NCBI RefSeq assembly: GCF_900113285.1
Contig: NZ_FOOT01000003.1
Location: 310,001 to 374,000 of the forward strand
DNA from: Pontibacter chinhatensis
GTDB taxonomy: Bacteria > Bacteroidota > Bacteroidia > Cytophagales > Hymenobacteraceae
Length of the DNA: 64,000 nucleotides
Reading direction: 5' to 3'
Below the pieces are notes generated by a model, which made no database searches, was not told where the DNA came from, and saw only the letters and a list, made by a program, of their open reading frames with translations. The translations under genes and the position numbers were made by a program. Positions 26,101 through 34,996 of the stretch are shown one piece after another. The stretch's first letter is position 1; the number at the start of each line of letters is the position of its first letter.

Positions 26101-29100
26101 AAGGCATAGCAGGAACTGAAGTGACAATTAATGGTACAAACTTTATTAAGGTATCAGGTGTGGCATTTGATGGAAAGCTTGCTGCCATAGAGACAGTACA
26201 AGTAAATGAGACATTTGATGCACTTACTGTAACTGTACCTTATGACGCAACAACTGGTAAAATCACGATAACTGCAGATGCAGGTGAGGCAGTAAGCGAA
26301 GACGACTTTACAGTACCGGTTCCAGCAAATATTACTTTCACGAACAACTCTCAGACACCAACCACGAGTTATGCTAATCAATTGGTAACAATCAGAGGGC
26401 AGTACTTTACTAATGCTACGGAGGTTGATTTTAATGGTAAAAAGGTAAACTCCGGAATAACGGTAGTGGATGAGGTAGAAGGAAATACAGAGCCTGACCG
26501 TTATCAGATGATTACCGTAAAGGCCCCGTTTGATGCAGGTATTGGCAAAATTACAGTTACGACCCCAGCAGGTTCAGGAGTTAGTGCTGCTGACTATACT
26601 GTGATTGAACCGAAGATTTCATCTATCAGTGCAGCCGAAGGCTATGTGGGCAAAACAGTGGTGACAATTAAAGGTGAACTCTTTACACAATATTGGGATG
26701 AAGCTAGCGGTGCTGTAGCGACTCAGGCTCCAAAGGTAAGATTTGGAAGTGCAGTGATTACAGCTGAGGACTATGAAGTAGATGGTACAGAAGTTACGGT
26801 GACGGTGCCAAACGGCGCAACAAGTGGAAGCTTGGTAGTAATATCAGGCAGTGGTGAAAGTGAGCCGATGCAATTCAACATACTTGCTCCTATCCTATCA
26901 TCAGTAGAGCCTCAGGCAGTATATGCGGGGCAGTCTGTTACTGTTACTGGTACAAACTTTATTAATGTGACTGGTATGTCTTATGGTGGAAACATAAGCA
27001 TAACAGGATATAATATTGTATTGACTGATCAGGAACAAGGTACAGGCACCATTACCTTCACGGCTCCTGTGGTTCAGCATAATAGTACTAACACGTTAAG
27101 TGTAACATCTACTAGCGGAACAGGAACTACAGAGGCCTTAACTATTTATAAGCCGATTATAACTAACGTAACCCAAACAGGAAAAACTGGAGACAGAAGA
27201 GTTTACGCGGGTGTTAATACAATTACCATCACTGGTACGCGCTTCGATGAGTATTGGAATGGCTCAGTAGTAAGAGGGACGCCAATAGTTACCTTCGCTG
27301 GCGCAGATGGTGCTCGTGTGAATGCATCTATAGAGTCCTTTACGCCGAGTGGCTCTGAAGATGGACAAGATGTCTTAGTAGTGAATGTTCCTGCAAATGC
27401 TATAACTGGCTCTGTACAAGTGCAGAGTGGTAGCGGTACAGGAGAATCTGTCGATGAGCTTACTATAATAGGAGCACCAACCATCACAAACTTCAGTACT
27501 AATGCAGGCTTAGAAGGAGCTACCTTTACCATCAACGGTACAAACTTTGACGACGCTACTAAGGTTACTTTCCTAGGTATTGAGGGAGAGGCGGATGAAG
27601 TAGATGCTGTTGAATACACCGTTAATGCTTCTTCAAATGCTATATCTGTGAAAGTGCCAGTAGGTGCTACAATAGGTAAGATTGCGGTAACGACACCTTA
27701 TGGTGATGGAACAACCATTACAAGCTCTCAAATCTTCAGAGTAGTAAAAGCCCCTATTGTACATGACTTTAACTTGAAAGAAGGTCCAACTGGCTCAACG
27801 GTGACAATAACTGGGGAGAACCTGATAGCAGTAAGTGGCAGAATCAAGGTGTCTTTTAAAGGTCATGGTGGCGATGTTATACCTGCAACAGATGTTAATC
27901 TTATGACGAATCTTCCTGCTACTGTTAATACACAGGATTTAACAACTGCACGTCAGATAACAGTAACAGTGCCAGCAGACGCAATTAAAGGCGTAATTAC
28001 GCTAACAAATGAAGCTGGAACAACGACAACAGCTGAGGCAACAGCTACAGAAGTAGACGTCTATACTGTAACCAGCCCAGTACTTGTGAGATTTGAACGT
28101 GAGAATGGTAGCATTATCACAGAACAAAATCCAGCCCGAAGAAAGGAAAGAGTTCTGCTGAGGGGTTATAATCTCGAAGGAATTGGCACGATACGCATTG
28201 GTACTGTTTATGCGACAAGTTTCTTTGAGCCTGATGACAAAACAAGAGTAGAAGTTGTGGTGCCACTTACTGCTACTTCAAGTACGGTTACGATTACAGC
28301 AGCAGGTGGCGAAGACATCAGTTCAGATCAGCTTTACATTGCCGTTCCGACTATCAAAGTTGATCCAGGAAGCCTGAGCTTTAATGTAGAGGCCGGACAG
28401 ATTTCGGAAGCCAAGTATTATACCGTAAGTGCAATGAACCTGGCCGTAGGAGAAAACCTGGCAATAAGAGTGACCGGAGCGAATGACTTCTACATAGCGG
28501 TGAGCAAGGATGCAGCAGATGATGCCTGGAGCAAGGGGATGCCTGCTTTAACTCCTGATGCAGCTGGTAATATTGCGGAGACTACCTTCTGGGTAAGAAG
28601 CCAGCCAGGTATAGATGCAAGTACAAACCAGTCAGGAGCTATTGCGCATACTTCTAACGGCGCAGCTACTGCGAATTTGAGCCTCAGCACTACCGTGCTT
28701 CCACTTCCAGTAGAGCTCATGTCCTTCAACGCGGCGCTGCAGAACAACAACGTGCTGCTGACGTGGGCAACGGCTTCGGAGCAAAACAATTCTCACTTCG
28801 AGGTGGAGATGTCGAGAAATCCGAAGAGCGGCTTTGAGAAGATTGGCCGTGTGGAAAGCAAGGGCTCTAATAGCATGACGCGACTGGACTACGAGTTCAT
28901 GCATAGGTTAGGCAACCTGACCGGCACAATCTACTACCGTCTGAAGCAGGTGGACACCGACGGAACGACGGACTACAGCAAAGTAGTAGCGGTAAATGTG
29001 AAGGCTCGCGAAGTACTGCAGCAAGTGCTGGTAGCTCCGAACCCAATCAACTACAACTCCAAGCTGTATGTGTCTGCCGAAGTTAGCGGAAAAGCCAACC

Positions 29101-29270
29101 TGGTGGTGTACAGCATGACCGGCAAGAAAGTATACGCCAAAGTGGTAGAGCTGCAGGAAGGACCGAACGAGGTACAACTGCCAGTATACGAAAAGCTGAA
29201 CAAGGGCATGTATATCCTGAGCGTTGAGCTGAACGGACAAGTAAGCCAGGTGAAGCTGGTGAAAGAATAG
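23160..29270 (+). CDS. Giant IPT/TIG-repeat surface protein with T9SS type A sorting domain
   Basis: A 2036-residue secreted protein. It has a signal peptide (about 1-33) and a beta-sandwich-like front domain (34-174). Seventeen tandem IPT/TIG immunoglobulin-like repeats (about 175-1728) follow, most opening with a P-x-I-x-x-F-x-P phrase and a G-x-x-V-T-I-x-G turn. A further beta domain (1729-1845) and an LPVELMSFNA segment with a fibronectin-like module (1847-1945) come next. The type IX sorting domain (about 1956-2036) ends in GMYILSVELNGQ. It should be exported by T9SS and kept on the surface or released, for adhesion, matrix or glycan binding; the ligand is unknown. The repeat region is AT-richer in codon choice than the last 570 bases. 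A perfect terminator follows. Confidence 0.9.
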   Translation: MVQLYNPPITQLLRSLLLQCVFLLGIVSMAVAQTYPAPAEYHGPWRTPTSSNVKTNGLVADGANIEPSGAGGSAQFRTTSANVDVKLNGNGLTGYKLSYSIVATTTRSGSASMTVSYSTDGGQTFGNGAVTSDVPKEATTIDLYLPAAATDVRFQLASVTDAYVFLDAVKVSQQPEVDGFTPAGGVPGTPVTITGTHLNETSAVFFGTVPAESITVNPEGTSVSTVVPTGAKSAPIRVVTSYGEASTAEFKVPAPVFATSGSQFAPTGAGAGETITLFGQYFTGVNEVLFNGAAADASTIRFVSDGEITVVVPKGASAGPITATSPAGSGVSSAFTVYGPQIIAQAEGSEFTPTEGPALTTEVTIYGDYFTAVNEVLFNGVKATSFAVVSDEEITATVPLGAGTGPITVKSPAGEAVSTAVYNVPAPQFVTYDNVDSQFKPTSAGPNMQITLYGVNLASVSSVVFLGAEGDDSDNVVATFAAPTNDTELVVTVPADAKTGKIQLIAPGDKTATSEQIFNFVPAPIITEVANTTATDGGTYGLVGEQITITGQDFGTAYEVILGNTTLNPTTETNTAGFTVNVEGTAITFNIPDGAASGSVTVKTQGGEATWEGPFDVIYAPTIASFSPVKGPIGQEVTITGQYLKYVSEVVFLGSSASEDDNKTITFSAPHASDTEIKVTVPTGAITGFISITNPANTTTSADEYEVIVIPVINAFTPTRGVAGNEVTITGYNFLGTTSVTFGESGLVAPYDADTNPGGFTVVSDTELTVQVPVDATTGLISITNAMGTGSSESNFTITQKPTITGVSPLKGVVGSKVVIEGTEFVGDNIVVTFLGAGTGVVATSITVESSTKITATVPEGALTGKLMVTNAAGNSEPSIDTYLVVTAPEIISFTPTEGKAGDDVIIKGWLLESVTAVGFNGGVQATPKYNAADSTITVVVPTNATTGTLTLIVGEDVVFTSADVFTVIPAPTIVSFTPAQGIAGTEVTINGTNFIKVSGVAFDGKLAAIETVQVNETFDALTVTVPYDATTGKITITADAGEAVSEDDFTVPVPANITFTNNSQTPTTSYANQLVTIRGQYFTNATEVDFNGKKVNSGITVVDEVEGNTEPDRYQMITVKAPFDAGIGKITVTTPAGSGVSAADYTVIEPKISSISAAEGYVGKTVVTIKGELFTQYWDEASGAVATQAPKVRFGSAVITAEDYEVDGTEVTVTVPNGATSGSLVVISGSGESEPMQFNILAPILSSVEPQAVYAGQSVTVTGTNFINVTGMSYGGNISITGYNIVLTDQEQGTGTITFTAPVVQHNSTNTLSVTSTSGTGTTEALTIYKPIITNVTQTGKTGDRRVYAGVNTITITGTRFDEYWNGSVVRGTPIVTFAGADGARVNASIESFTPSGSEDGQDVLVVNVPANAITGSVQVQSGSGTGESVDELTIIGAPTITNFSTNAGLEGATFTINGTNFDDATKVTFLGIEGEADEVDAVEYTVNASSNAISVKVPVGATIGKIAVTTPYGDGTTITSSQIFRVVKAPIVHDFNLKEGPTGSTVTITGENLIAVSGRIKVSFKGHGGDVIPATDVNLMTNLPATVNTQDLTTARQITVTVPADAIKGVITLTNEAGTTTTAEATATEVDVYTVTSPVLVRFERENGSIITEQNPARRKERVLLRGYNLEGIGTIRIGTVYATSFFEPDDKTRVEVVVPLTATSSTVTITAAGGEDISSDQLYIAVPTIKVDPGSLSFNVEAGQISEAKYYTVSAMNLAVGENLAIRVTGANDFYIAVSKDAADDAWSKGMPALTPDAAGNIAETTFWVRSQPGIDASTNQSGAIAHTSNGAATANLSLSTTVLPLPVELMSFNAALQNNNVLLTWATASEQNNSHFEVEMSRNPKSGFEKIGRVESKGSNSMTRLDYEFMHRLGNLTGTIYYRLKQVDTDGTTDYSKVVAVNVKAREVLQQVLVAPNPINYNSKLYVSAEVSGKANLVVYSMTGKKVYAKVVELQEGPNEVQLPVYEKLNKGMYILSVELNGQVSQVKLVKE

Positions 29271-29292
29271 CAATAAAGTATAAGCTATAGCC

Positions 29293-29332
29293 ACAAAGGC
29301 CCGGTGCAGAAAGCGCCGGGCCTTTGTTTTTT
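29293..29332 (+). terminator. Intrinsic terminator of the TIG-repeat gene
   Basis: Perfect 12-base stem ACAAAGGCCCGG/CCGGGCCTTTGT with an 11-base loop, then GTTTTTT. It lies 22 bases past the stop. Confidence 0.92.
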
Positions 29333-29396
29333 GGCCCGAAACAAGTTTATAGAGAAGGTAGGGCAAGTGGCGAAACGGAGATAAACTTCTGAAACA

Positions 29397-29427
29397 TTGG
29401 TTTATTCGGGCGCATACTTTAATTTTG
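29397..29427 (+). promoter_or_regulatory. Bacteroidota sigma-A type promoter of glyA
   Basis: TTG at 29397-29399, then 20 bases, then TAATTTTG at 29420-29427 (perfect TAnnTTTG). Transcription should begin near 29433, about 17 bases before the ATG at 29451. This rules out the in-frame TTG at 29397 as a start codon, because it lies inside the promoter. Confidence 0.85.
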
Positions 29428-29450
29428 GGATCATATTAAATTTTAGACCG

Positions 29451-30725
29451 ATGCAAAGAGATACCGCTATATTTGACCTGATTGCGAAAGAAAAAGCGCG
29501 CCAGACGCATGGCATTGAACTGATTGCCTCCGAGAACTTTGTTTCAGAGCAGGTGATGCAGGCCATGGGCAGCGTGATGACGAACAAGTATGCCGAGGGC
29601 CTGCCGGGCAAGCGCTATTACGGCGGCTGCGAAATCGTGGATCAGTCAGAGCAGTTGGCGATAGACCGCGCAAAGGAACTTTTCGGAGCAGAGTGGGTAA
29701 ACGTGCAGCCGCACTCCGGCGCTCAGGCAAACTCAGCGGTGATGCTGGCAGTGCTGCAGCCAGGCGATAAAATTTTAGGATTTGACCTTTCGCATGGCGG
29801 GCACCTGACACACGGTTCGCCTGTGAACTTCTCAGGAAAACTATACAACCCTTCTTTCTATGGCGTAGAGCAGGAAACAGGGCTGATCGATTTTGACAAA
29901 GTGGTGGAGACAGCCCGTCGTGAGAAGCCGAAGCTGATCATCTGTGGTGCCTCTGCCTACAGCCGCGACTGGGACTACAAGAAGCTGCGCCAGGCTGCCG
30001 ATGAGGTAGGTGCCCTGTTAATGGCAGATATCTCCCACCCTTCCGGACTTATTGCTCGTGGCCTGCTGAACGACCCGTTTGAGCACTGCCATATCGTAAC
30101 CACCACTACCCATAAGACGCTGCGCGGCCCTAGAGGCGGCATGATCATGATGGGCAAGGACTTTGAGAACCCATTTGGCATTAAGACACCAAAAGGCGAG
30201 ACGCGCATGATGTCCTCTTTGCTGGACGGTGCCGTATTCCCGGGCACGCAAGGTGGCCCGCTGGAGCACGTGATTGCTGCCAAAGCCGTGGCATACTATG
30301 AGGCGCTGTCTGATGACTACCTGAGCTACGTGAAGCAAGTGCAGCAGAATGCACAGGCGATGGCCAAGGCCTTCGTGGAGCGTGGCTACGACCTTATCTC
30401 CGGTGGCACAGTTAACCACATGATGCTGATCGACCTGCGCTCTAAAGGCTTAACCGGTAAGCTGGCCGAAAACACGTTGGTGAAAGCCGACATCACGATC
30501 AACAAGAACATGGTGCCTTTCGATGATAAGTCTCCGTTTGTAACCTCTGGTATGCGTGTGGGCACAGCCGCCATTACAACACGCGGCCTGAAGGAGCAGG
30601 ACATGGATCGCATCGTAGAGTATATCGACCATGTGCTGATGAACAACGATAACGAGGCGAAGATCAGCAGCGTGCGCAGCGAGATCAACAAATGGATGCA
30701 AGAGTATCCGCTGTTCGCTTATTAA
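29451..30725 (+). CDS. glyA: Serine hydroxymethyltransferase
   Basis: PLP enzyme converting serine and tetrahydrofolate to glycine and methylene-tetrahydrofolate, the main source of one-carbon units. With the ATG at 29451 the product is 424 residues, the usual bacterial length. It has the N-terminal [12 protein letters not shown], the [13 protein letters not shown] phrase, and the PLP lysine in [14 protein letters not shown]. The start is decided by the promoter just upstream. First gene of an operon with tatC (28-base gap) and rpiB. Confidence 0.97.
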   Translation: MQRDTAIFDLIAKEKARQTHGIELIASENFVSEQVMQAMGSVMTNKYAEGLPGKRYYGGCEIVDQSEQLAIDRAKELFGAEWVNVQPHSGAQANSAVMLAVLQPGDKILGFDLSHGGHLTHGSPVNFSGKLYNPSFYGVEQETGLIDFDKVVETARREKPKLIICGASAYSRDWDYKKLRQAADEVGALLMADISHPSGLIARGLLNDPFEHCHIVTTTTHKTLRGPRGGMIMMGKDFENPFGIKTPKGETRMMSSLLDGAVFPGTQGGPLEHVIAAKAVAYYEALSDDYLSYVKQVQQNAQAMAKAFVERGYDLISGGTVNHMMLIDLRSKGLTGKLAENTLVKADITINKNMVPFDDKSPFVTSGMRVGTAAITTRGLKEQDMDRIVEYIDHVLMNNDNEAKISSVRSEINKWMQEYPLFAY

Positions 30726-30753
30726 TTATTTCTGAAATATAGGAGGAGCCACT

Positions 30754-31599
30754 TTGTTGGATCAGCAATATCTGGAGGAGGAAGAGCCGAAGGAGATGTC
30801 CTTTGTGGACCATCTGGAGGAGTTAAGATGGCACATTATCAGAGCATTAGGCTCTATATTTGTGTTCGCTATTATCGCTTTCCTGGCGAAGGGCTTTGTA
30901 TTTCATGACATTATACTAGCCCCATCGCGAACTGACTTTTTAAGCTACAGGGTTATGTGCCAGGTGGGCCAGTATTTTGGCTCGGACACCCTGTGTTTCG
31001 ATGATTTAGGCTTTACCATACAGAGCCGGCAGATGAGCGGGCAGTTTACCATGCACTTAATGGTATCGGCTGTGCTGGGTTTGGCTTGTGCTTTCCCGTA
31101 CGCGTTCTGGGAGATATGGCGTTTCGTAAGGCCTGGCCTCTACCCCCAGGAACGTAAGAACTCGCAGGGAGCCGTTTTCTTTGTGTCGATTCTGTTTCTG
31201 ATGGGCCTGCTGTTTGGGTACTACGTAGTATCGCCCATTTCCATCAACTTCCTGGCAGGCTACCAGGTGGATCCGAGCATTCTGAATGAGTTCGATTTAT
31301 CGTCTTATATCTCCACGCTGACAACGCTTTGCCTGGCCTGTGCCATCATGTTTGAGCTGCCGGTGATCGTGTTCTTCCTCACCAAGGCGGGCTTGATCAC
31401 GCCGGAGACCCTGAAGCTTTACCGCCGCCATTCCATCGTAGTGATACTTGTGGTGGCGGCTATCATCACCCCACCGGATGTGGTAAGCCAAACATTGATT
31501 GCTTTGCCCCTGATGCTGCTCTACGAGGTAAGTATCCACATTTCGAAGTCTATACGTAAAAAAGACCTGAAGCGACTCAACGAACAAAACGAGCTGTAA
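30754..31599 (+). CDS. tatC: Sec-independent protein translocase TatC
   Basis: Integral-membrane core of the twin-arginine translocase, which exports folded proteins. The 281-residue product has the N-terminal signature MSFVDHLEELRWHIIRAL, the motif FPYAFWEIWRFVRPGLYPQERK in the first loops, and six membrane helices. I choose the TTG at 30754 because a perfect AGGAGG (30741-30746) stands seven bases before it. Starting at the first internal ATG would remove 14 acidic residues and leave no ribosome site. tatA/tatB are not in the window. Middle gene of glyA-tatC-rpiB. Confidence 0.95.
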   Translation: MLDQQYLEEEEPKEMSFVDHLEELRWHIIRALGSIFVFAIIAFLAKGFVFHDIILAPSRTDFLSYRVMCQVGQYFGSDTLCFDDLGFTIQSRQMSGQFTMHLMVSAVLGLACAFPYAFWEIWRFVRPGLYPQERKNSQGAVFFVSILFLMGLLFGYYVVSPISINFLAGYQVDPSILNEFDLSSYISTLTTLCLACAIMFELPVIVFFLTKAGLITPETLKLYRRHSIVVILVVAAIITPPDVVSQTLIALPLMLLYEVSIHISKSIRKKDLKRLNEQNEL

Positions 31600-31603
31600 A
31601 GTA

Positions 31604-32041
31604 ATGGCACTAAAAATTGCAATCGGCGGAGACCACGCCGGTTATACTTATAAAAGCATGCTGAAGGAGCTGCTGGAAGAACTGGGCCACCAGGTGCAGG
31701 ACTTCGGCCCTGACTCAGAAGCATCTGTAGACTACCCGGACCATGTGCACCCGCTGTCGAAAGCCGTGGTGAACAAGGAAGCCGATTTTGGTATCCTAAT
31801 CTGCGGGAGCGGGAATGGGGTGGCTATAACGGCCAATAAGTACCAGGACATACGTGCGGCGCTATGCTGGCTGCCAGAGCTTGCCAAGCTAGCTCGCGAG
31901 CACAACAATGCCAATATTCTGTGCATCCCGGCAAGGTTTGTATCGGAGGAGGTGGCCAGGGAAATGGTACGTGTTTTCCTGAGCACAGACTTTGAAGGAG
32001 GCCGCCACCTGAACAGGGTCAACAAGATAGCCGCCTGTTAA
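31604..32041 (+). CDS. rpiB: Ribose-5-phosphate isomerase B
   Basis: Interconverts ribose 5-phosphate and ribulose 5-phosphate in the pentose phosphate pathway. The 145-residue product has the RpiB/LacAB fold with GGDHAGYTYK at the N-terminus, the active-site CGSGNGVAI with Cys67 as the probable catalytic base, and the phosphate-binding HNNANILCIPAR. It begins four bases after the tatC stop. A strong bidirectional terminator follows. Confidence 0.95.
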   Translation: MALKIAIGGDHAGYTYKSMLKELLEELGHQVQDFGPDSEASVDYPDHVHPLSKAVVNKEADFGILICGSGNGVAITANKYQDIRAALCWLPELAKLAREHNNANILCIPARFVSEEVAREMVRVFLSTDFEGGRHLNRVNKIAAC

Positions 32042-32061
32042 GGGAAAGTATAAAGTATAAA

Positions 32062-32094
32062 CAAAAGAGCCGCTCCTTCCGGGGCGGCTCTTTT
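32062..32094. terminator. Bidirectional terminator after rpiB
   Basis: Stem CAAAAGAGCCGCTC with GGGCGGCTCTTTTG (one wobble pair), T-rich on both sides, between convergent genes. Two AAGTATA copies precede it. Confidence 0.88.
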
Positions 32095-32098
32095 GCTT

Positions 32099-33499
32099 TT
32101 ATTTCAGGCGATAGATACCTGCGTCAGCAGTCGCCTCATACCTGCCAAAAATATCCGGCAACTTATAGGTCAGCTCCGGCATCAGCCCCACCTTGTCCAC
32201 CAAAAACTGCGGCATCTCATCCCTGAAGTTTTCGTGAAGCTCGAACACCGCCTGATAGTCGCTCAAATTGCCAAAATGACGTTGAGCCAGGCTCCAGTTT
32301 AAGTATGGGGTAAGGGGCTTGTTATGCATGTAATAGCTGATGTCGTTGCCTAGCACCAGCACAGTGCTGTTTTGGATAGTTGGCTGAAGTGGCTCAGCCA
32401 GCAGCAGCGGCGATTCGTCCATCTGCAAATACTCGTTTATGCCCAGGGCCAACCGGTAGCGCATAACCAGCACGGTAGCCAGCATCGCCAGGAAAACACT
32501 GTTTATAATCCAACCCTTGCGGCCCGAGGTAAAGAAAAACTCACCGAAATAAGCTACGGGCGGCAGGATGATGATGAAGGTGGCAATCGTAATCTCGTCG
32601 CGGGTGAAGATAACCAGCATGCTGACGGCCAGCCATACCCACATGAGCTGCTGAAACTTAACCTGAAAAACCAGGCGCTGCGGTTGCGATGCGGCACTCA
32701 GGAGCGAGAGCAGAAGTATAAACCCGGGAATAGCCATGAGCTTAGCCACATCGGAAGGCGGTCGCAGAAAGGAGACGTTCAGCTGCCAGGGCCGCAGCAA
32801 GTGCAGCTCCAGGAATTCCTGGCTGGTATTGGTGTACATATAGTACGTTATCAGCACCGCATACGGAAAAAGAAAGCCGCAGAGCATAAGCATGGTGCTG
32901 CGGAACGTGTTGGAGGCGAAAAAAATAACAGCGAAGATGCCCACCAGCAGGAACAAAGCCAGCGGCAAGTAGCTCATGGCGGCCAGCCCCAGCATAAACC
33001 CACCTACAAACAAGCGGTTATTCTCATACCCCTCGCGGTTAAGGGTAATGATGTAGGGCAGCGAAAGTATAAGAAAGGTGTTGCCGATAAGCAGCGGCGT
33101 GAGCATGTTGAACTCAAAGGAGAGGCTGCCGACAACCAGGTACAGCAGCGCCGGCAGATAATCCTTGGTGGCATACACGCTGTGGCGGTTAAGGATGCTG
33201 TTGAGCAGCAATGCCTGCAGCAGGAGAAGCGCCATAGACACAAGCCGGTAGGCCAGAAAAGAGCGCCCCGCCACCAGGTCGATCAGCCAGAAAACCAGCG
33301 CCGAGATGGGTGCCGTGTTATCGTAGATATCGCGGTACATGGCATGCCCGTCGGCCAGCCGCTCCCCTACCAGCATGTGCAGCAGCTCGGGCGCGGTTGG
33401 CCGTACGCCCAGCAGCACCAGGGGCAGCTGAATAGCTACAAACAGCAAAACCAGCATGAAGAGACGGGAGGGTAGTATGCTACGGAAGTAACTTATCAA
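32099..33499 (-). CDS. Polytopic membrane protein, GT-C glycosyltransferase-like
   Basis: A 466-residue membrane protein with about ten hydrophobic helices and a soluble C-terminal tail (about 390-466). The first extracytoplasmic loop reads GERLADGHAMYRDIYDNTAPISA. That resembles the acidic loop (G-x-x-Y-x-D-x-x-x-x-x-P) of GT-C fold glycosyltransferases that use polyprenyl-phosphate sugars. The rest is divergent, so this is a fold-level guess and another Bacteroidota-specific membrane family is possible. The gene lies alone and converges on rpiB. Confidence 0.6.
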   Translation of the reverse strand: MISYFRSILPSRLFMLVLLFVAIQLPLVLLGVRPTAPELLHMLVGERLADGHAMYRDIYDNTAPISALVFWLIDLVAGRSFLAYRLVSMALLLLQALLLNSILNRHSVYATKDYLPALLYLVVGSLSFEFNMLTPLLIGNTFLILSLPYIITLNREGYENNRLFVGGFMLGLAAMSYLPLALFLLVGIFAVIFFASNTFRSTMLMLCGFLFPYAVLITYYMYTNTSQEFLELHLLRPWQLNVSFLRPPSDVAKLMAIPGFILLLSLLSAASQPQRLVFQVKFQQLMWVWLAVSMLVIFTRDEITIATFIIILPPVAYFGEFFFTSGRKGWIINSVFLAMLATVLVMRYRLALGINEYLQMDESPLLLAEPLQPTIQNSTVLVLGNDISYYMHNKPLTPYLNWSLAQRHFGNLSDYQAVFELHENFRDEMPQFLVDKVGLMPELTYKLPDIFGRYEATADAGIYRLK

Positions 33500-33693
33500 G
33501 GAAAGACATAGTTAAGAAGAAACGGTACTATAGTATAAAAACACGCCTGGCAAAGTATAAGCAAAGACCCGGTACCGCATACAGGTACACAAAAGCGCTT
33601 GCCTGAGAGGCATCTGCCAAATTGCCCAAGCCGAAATGAGTAAGGCAGTTTTGGGGTAAAAATGCGAAATTAATATGATATTTGCATCTTCAT

Positions 33694-34089
33694 ATGGAAA
33701 GTAAAAGACAACAGAAATTCTCGCGCCTGATTCAGAAAGAGCTGGCCGACATCTTCCAGCGGGAGGTGCCGCACCTGTTTGGGGGCGCTTACATATCGGT
33801 GAGCGTGGTGCGCGTGTCGCCAGACCTTGGGGTGGCCAAAATATACCTGAGCATCATGATGGCCAAGAACAACGAGGAGGTGCTGCAGGAGGTGCGTATT
33901 AACGCCAAAACCATCCGCCACCAGCTGGCCCAGCGCATCAAAAACCAGGTGCGCATTATCCCGGAGCTTATCTTCTACCTGGATGATACCGCTGAGTATG
34001 CCGCCAAAATCGACAAGCTTTTCGAGAACATCGACATTCCGCCGGCCCGCGAGGATGACGAGGACGACGAAACATACCCTAACAAGTAG
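33694..34089 (+). CDS. rbfA: Ribosome-binding factor A
   Basis: Assists 30S subunit maturation and 16S rRNA 5'-end processing, and aids cold adaptation. The 131-residue product (ATG at 33694; an in-frame TTG twelve bases earlier is less likely) shows the RbfA KH-like fold. It starts with ESKRQQKFSRLIQKELADIFQRE and has the stretch VSVVRVSPDLGVAKIYLSIM. It ends in an acidic tail (REDDEDDETY). The following methyltransferase begins 22 bases after the stop, so they are probably one unit. Confidence 0.93.
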   Translation: MESKRQQKFSRLIQKELADIFQREVPHLFGGAYISVSVVRVSPDLGVAKIYLSIMMAKNNEEVLQEVRINAKTIRHQLAQRIKNQVRIIPELIFYLDDTAEYAAKIDKLFENIDIPPAREDDEDDETYPNK

Positions 34090-34111
34090 GCCTTAGCCAC
34101 ACATCACCCTT

Positions 34112-34921
34112 ATGCAGTACGACCCTATAAAGCGGGTGCTGGGCAACGTGTTTAACAAAACACCGTTCCTGCGCCGCGTATTCTATAACCTGCTGGACCT
34201 GCTGTTGCTGCGTGCCTGGCATGTGCACAAAGAGTTGAACGAGTGGGCTGAGAACCGCCGCGGCGGGGAGCAGCACATATTGGATGCCGGCTCCGGCTTT
34301 GGGCAGTATACGTATAAGCTTTCCGGCATGAGCAGCAAGTGGCGTATACTTGCCGTGGACGTGAAGGAAGAGCAGGTGTCGGACTGCAACCGGTTTATGC
34401 GTGCCATTGGCCGCCACAACGTGCTGTTCAAAATCGCTGACCTGGTAAAGTACAGGGAGCCGGAGAGCTACGACCTTATACTTTCGGTGGATGTGATGGA
34501 GCACATTCTGGAGGATGTGGAGGTGTTCCGCAACTTTCACGCATCGCTGCGCCCGGGCGGTATGCTGCTTATCTCCACCCCTTCCGACCAAGGAGGCTCT
34601 GATGTGCACGGGGAGGACGAAGCCTCGTTTATTGAGGAGCACGTGCGCGATGGCTATAACATCAAAGAGATTGAGGATAAACTGAGGGCTGCTGGCTTCA
34701 GCAAGGTCCAGGCGCGTTACTCGTATGGCAAGCCGGGGCAGGTGTCGTGGCGCCTATCGATGAAGTACCCGCTGCTGATGCTCAATGCCTCTAAAATTTT
34801 CTTTGTAGTGCTGCCGTTTTACTACCTGGTTACCTTCCCGGTGAGCCTGTTGCTCAACTGGCTCGATGTAAACGCAAAGCACCCTTCGGGCACCGGCCTG
34901 ATTGTGAAAGCGTGGAAGTAG
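34112..34921 (+). CDS. Class I SAM-dependent methyltransferase with C-terminal hydrophobic segment
   Basis: A 269-residue methyltransferase: SAM motif I ILDAGSGFGQYTYKL, post-I acidic region LAVDVKEEQ, motif IV LILSVDVMEHI and post-IV LRPGGMLLIST. Residues about 220-250 form a hydrophobic stretch (KIFFVVLPFYYLVTFPVSLL) that may attach it to the membrane, which suggests a lipid, quinone or glycan substrate. None is identified. It sits between rbfA and a LolC/E-type permease, with short gaps. Confidence 0.82.
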   Translation: MQYDPIKRVLGNVFNKTPFLRRVFYNLLDLLLLRAWHVHKELNEWAENRRGGEQHILDAGSGFGQYTYKLSGMSSKWRILAVDVKEEQVSDCNRFMRAIGRHNVLFKIADLVKYREPESYDLILSVDVMEHILEDVEVFRNFHASLRPGGMLLISTPSDQGGSDVHGEDEASFIEEHVRDGYNIKEIEDKLRAAGFSKVQARYSYGKPGQVSWRLSMKYPLLMLNASKIFFVVLPFYYLVTFPVSLLLNWLDVNAKHPSGTGLIVKAWK

Positions 34922-34996
34922 TTTAATTGTTAACTTGCTACATTGATTAATTGTTGATTTCGGGTAACTCCAAACGGCCAACGAATAACGAACTAA

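Noticed and set aside
29397..29450. TTG start for glyA
   Set aside because: It is part of the promoter itself; the ATG at 29451 gives the normal length.
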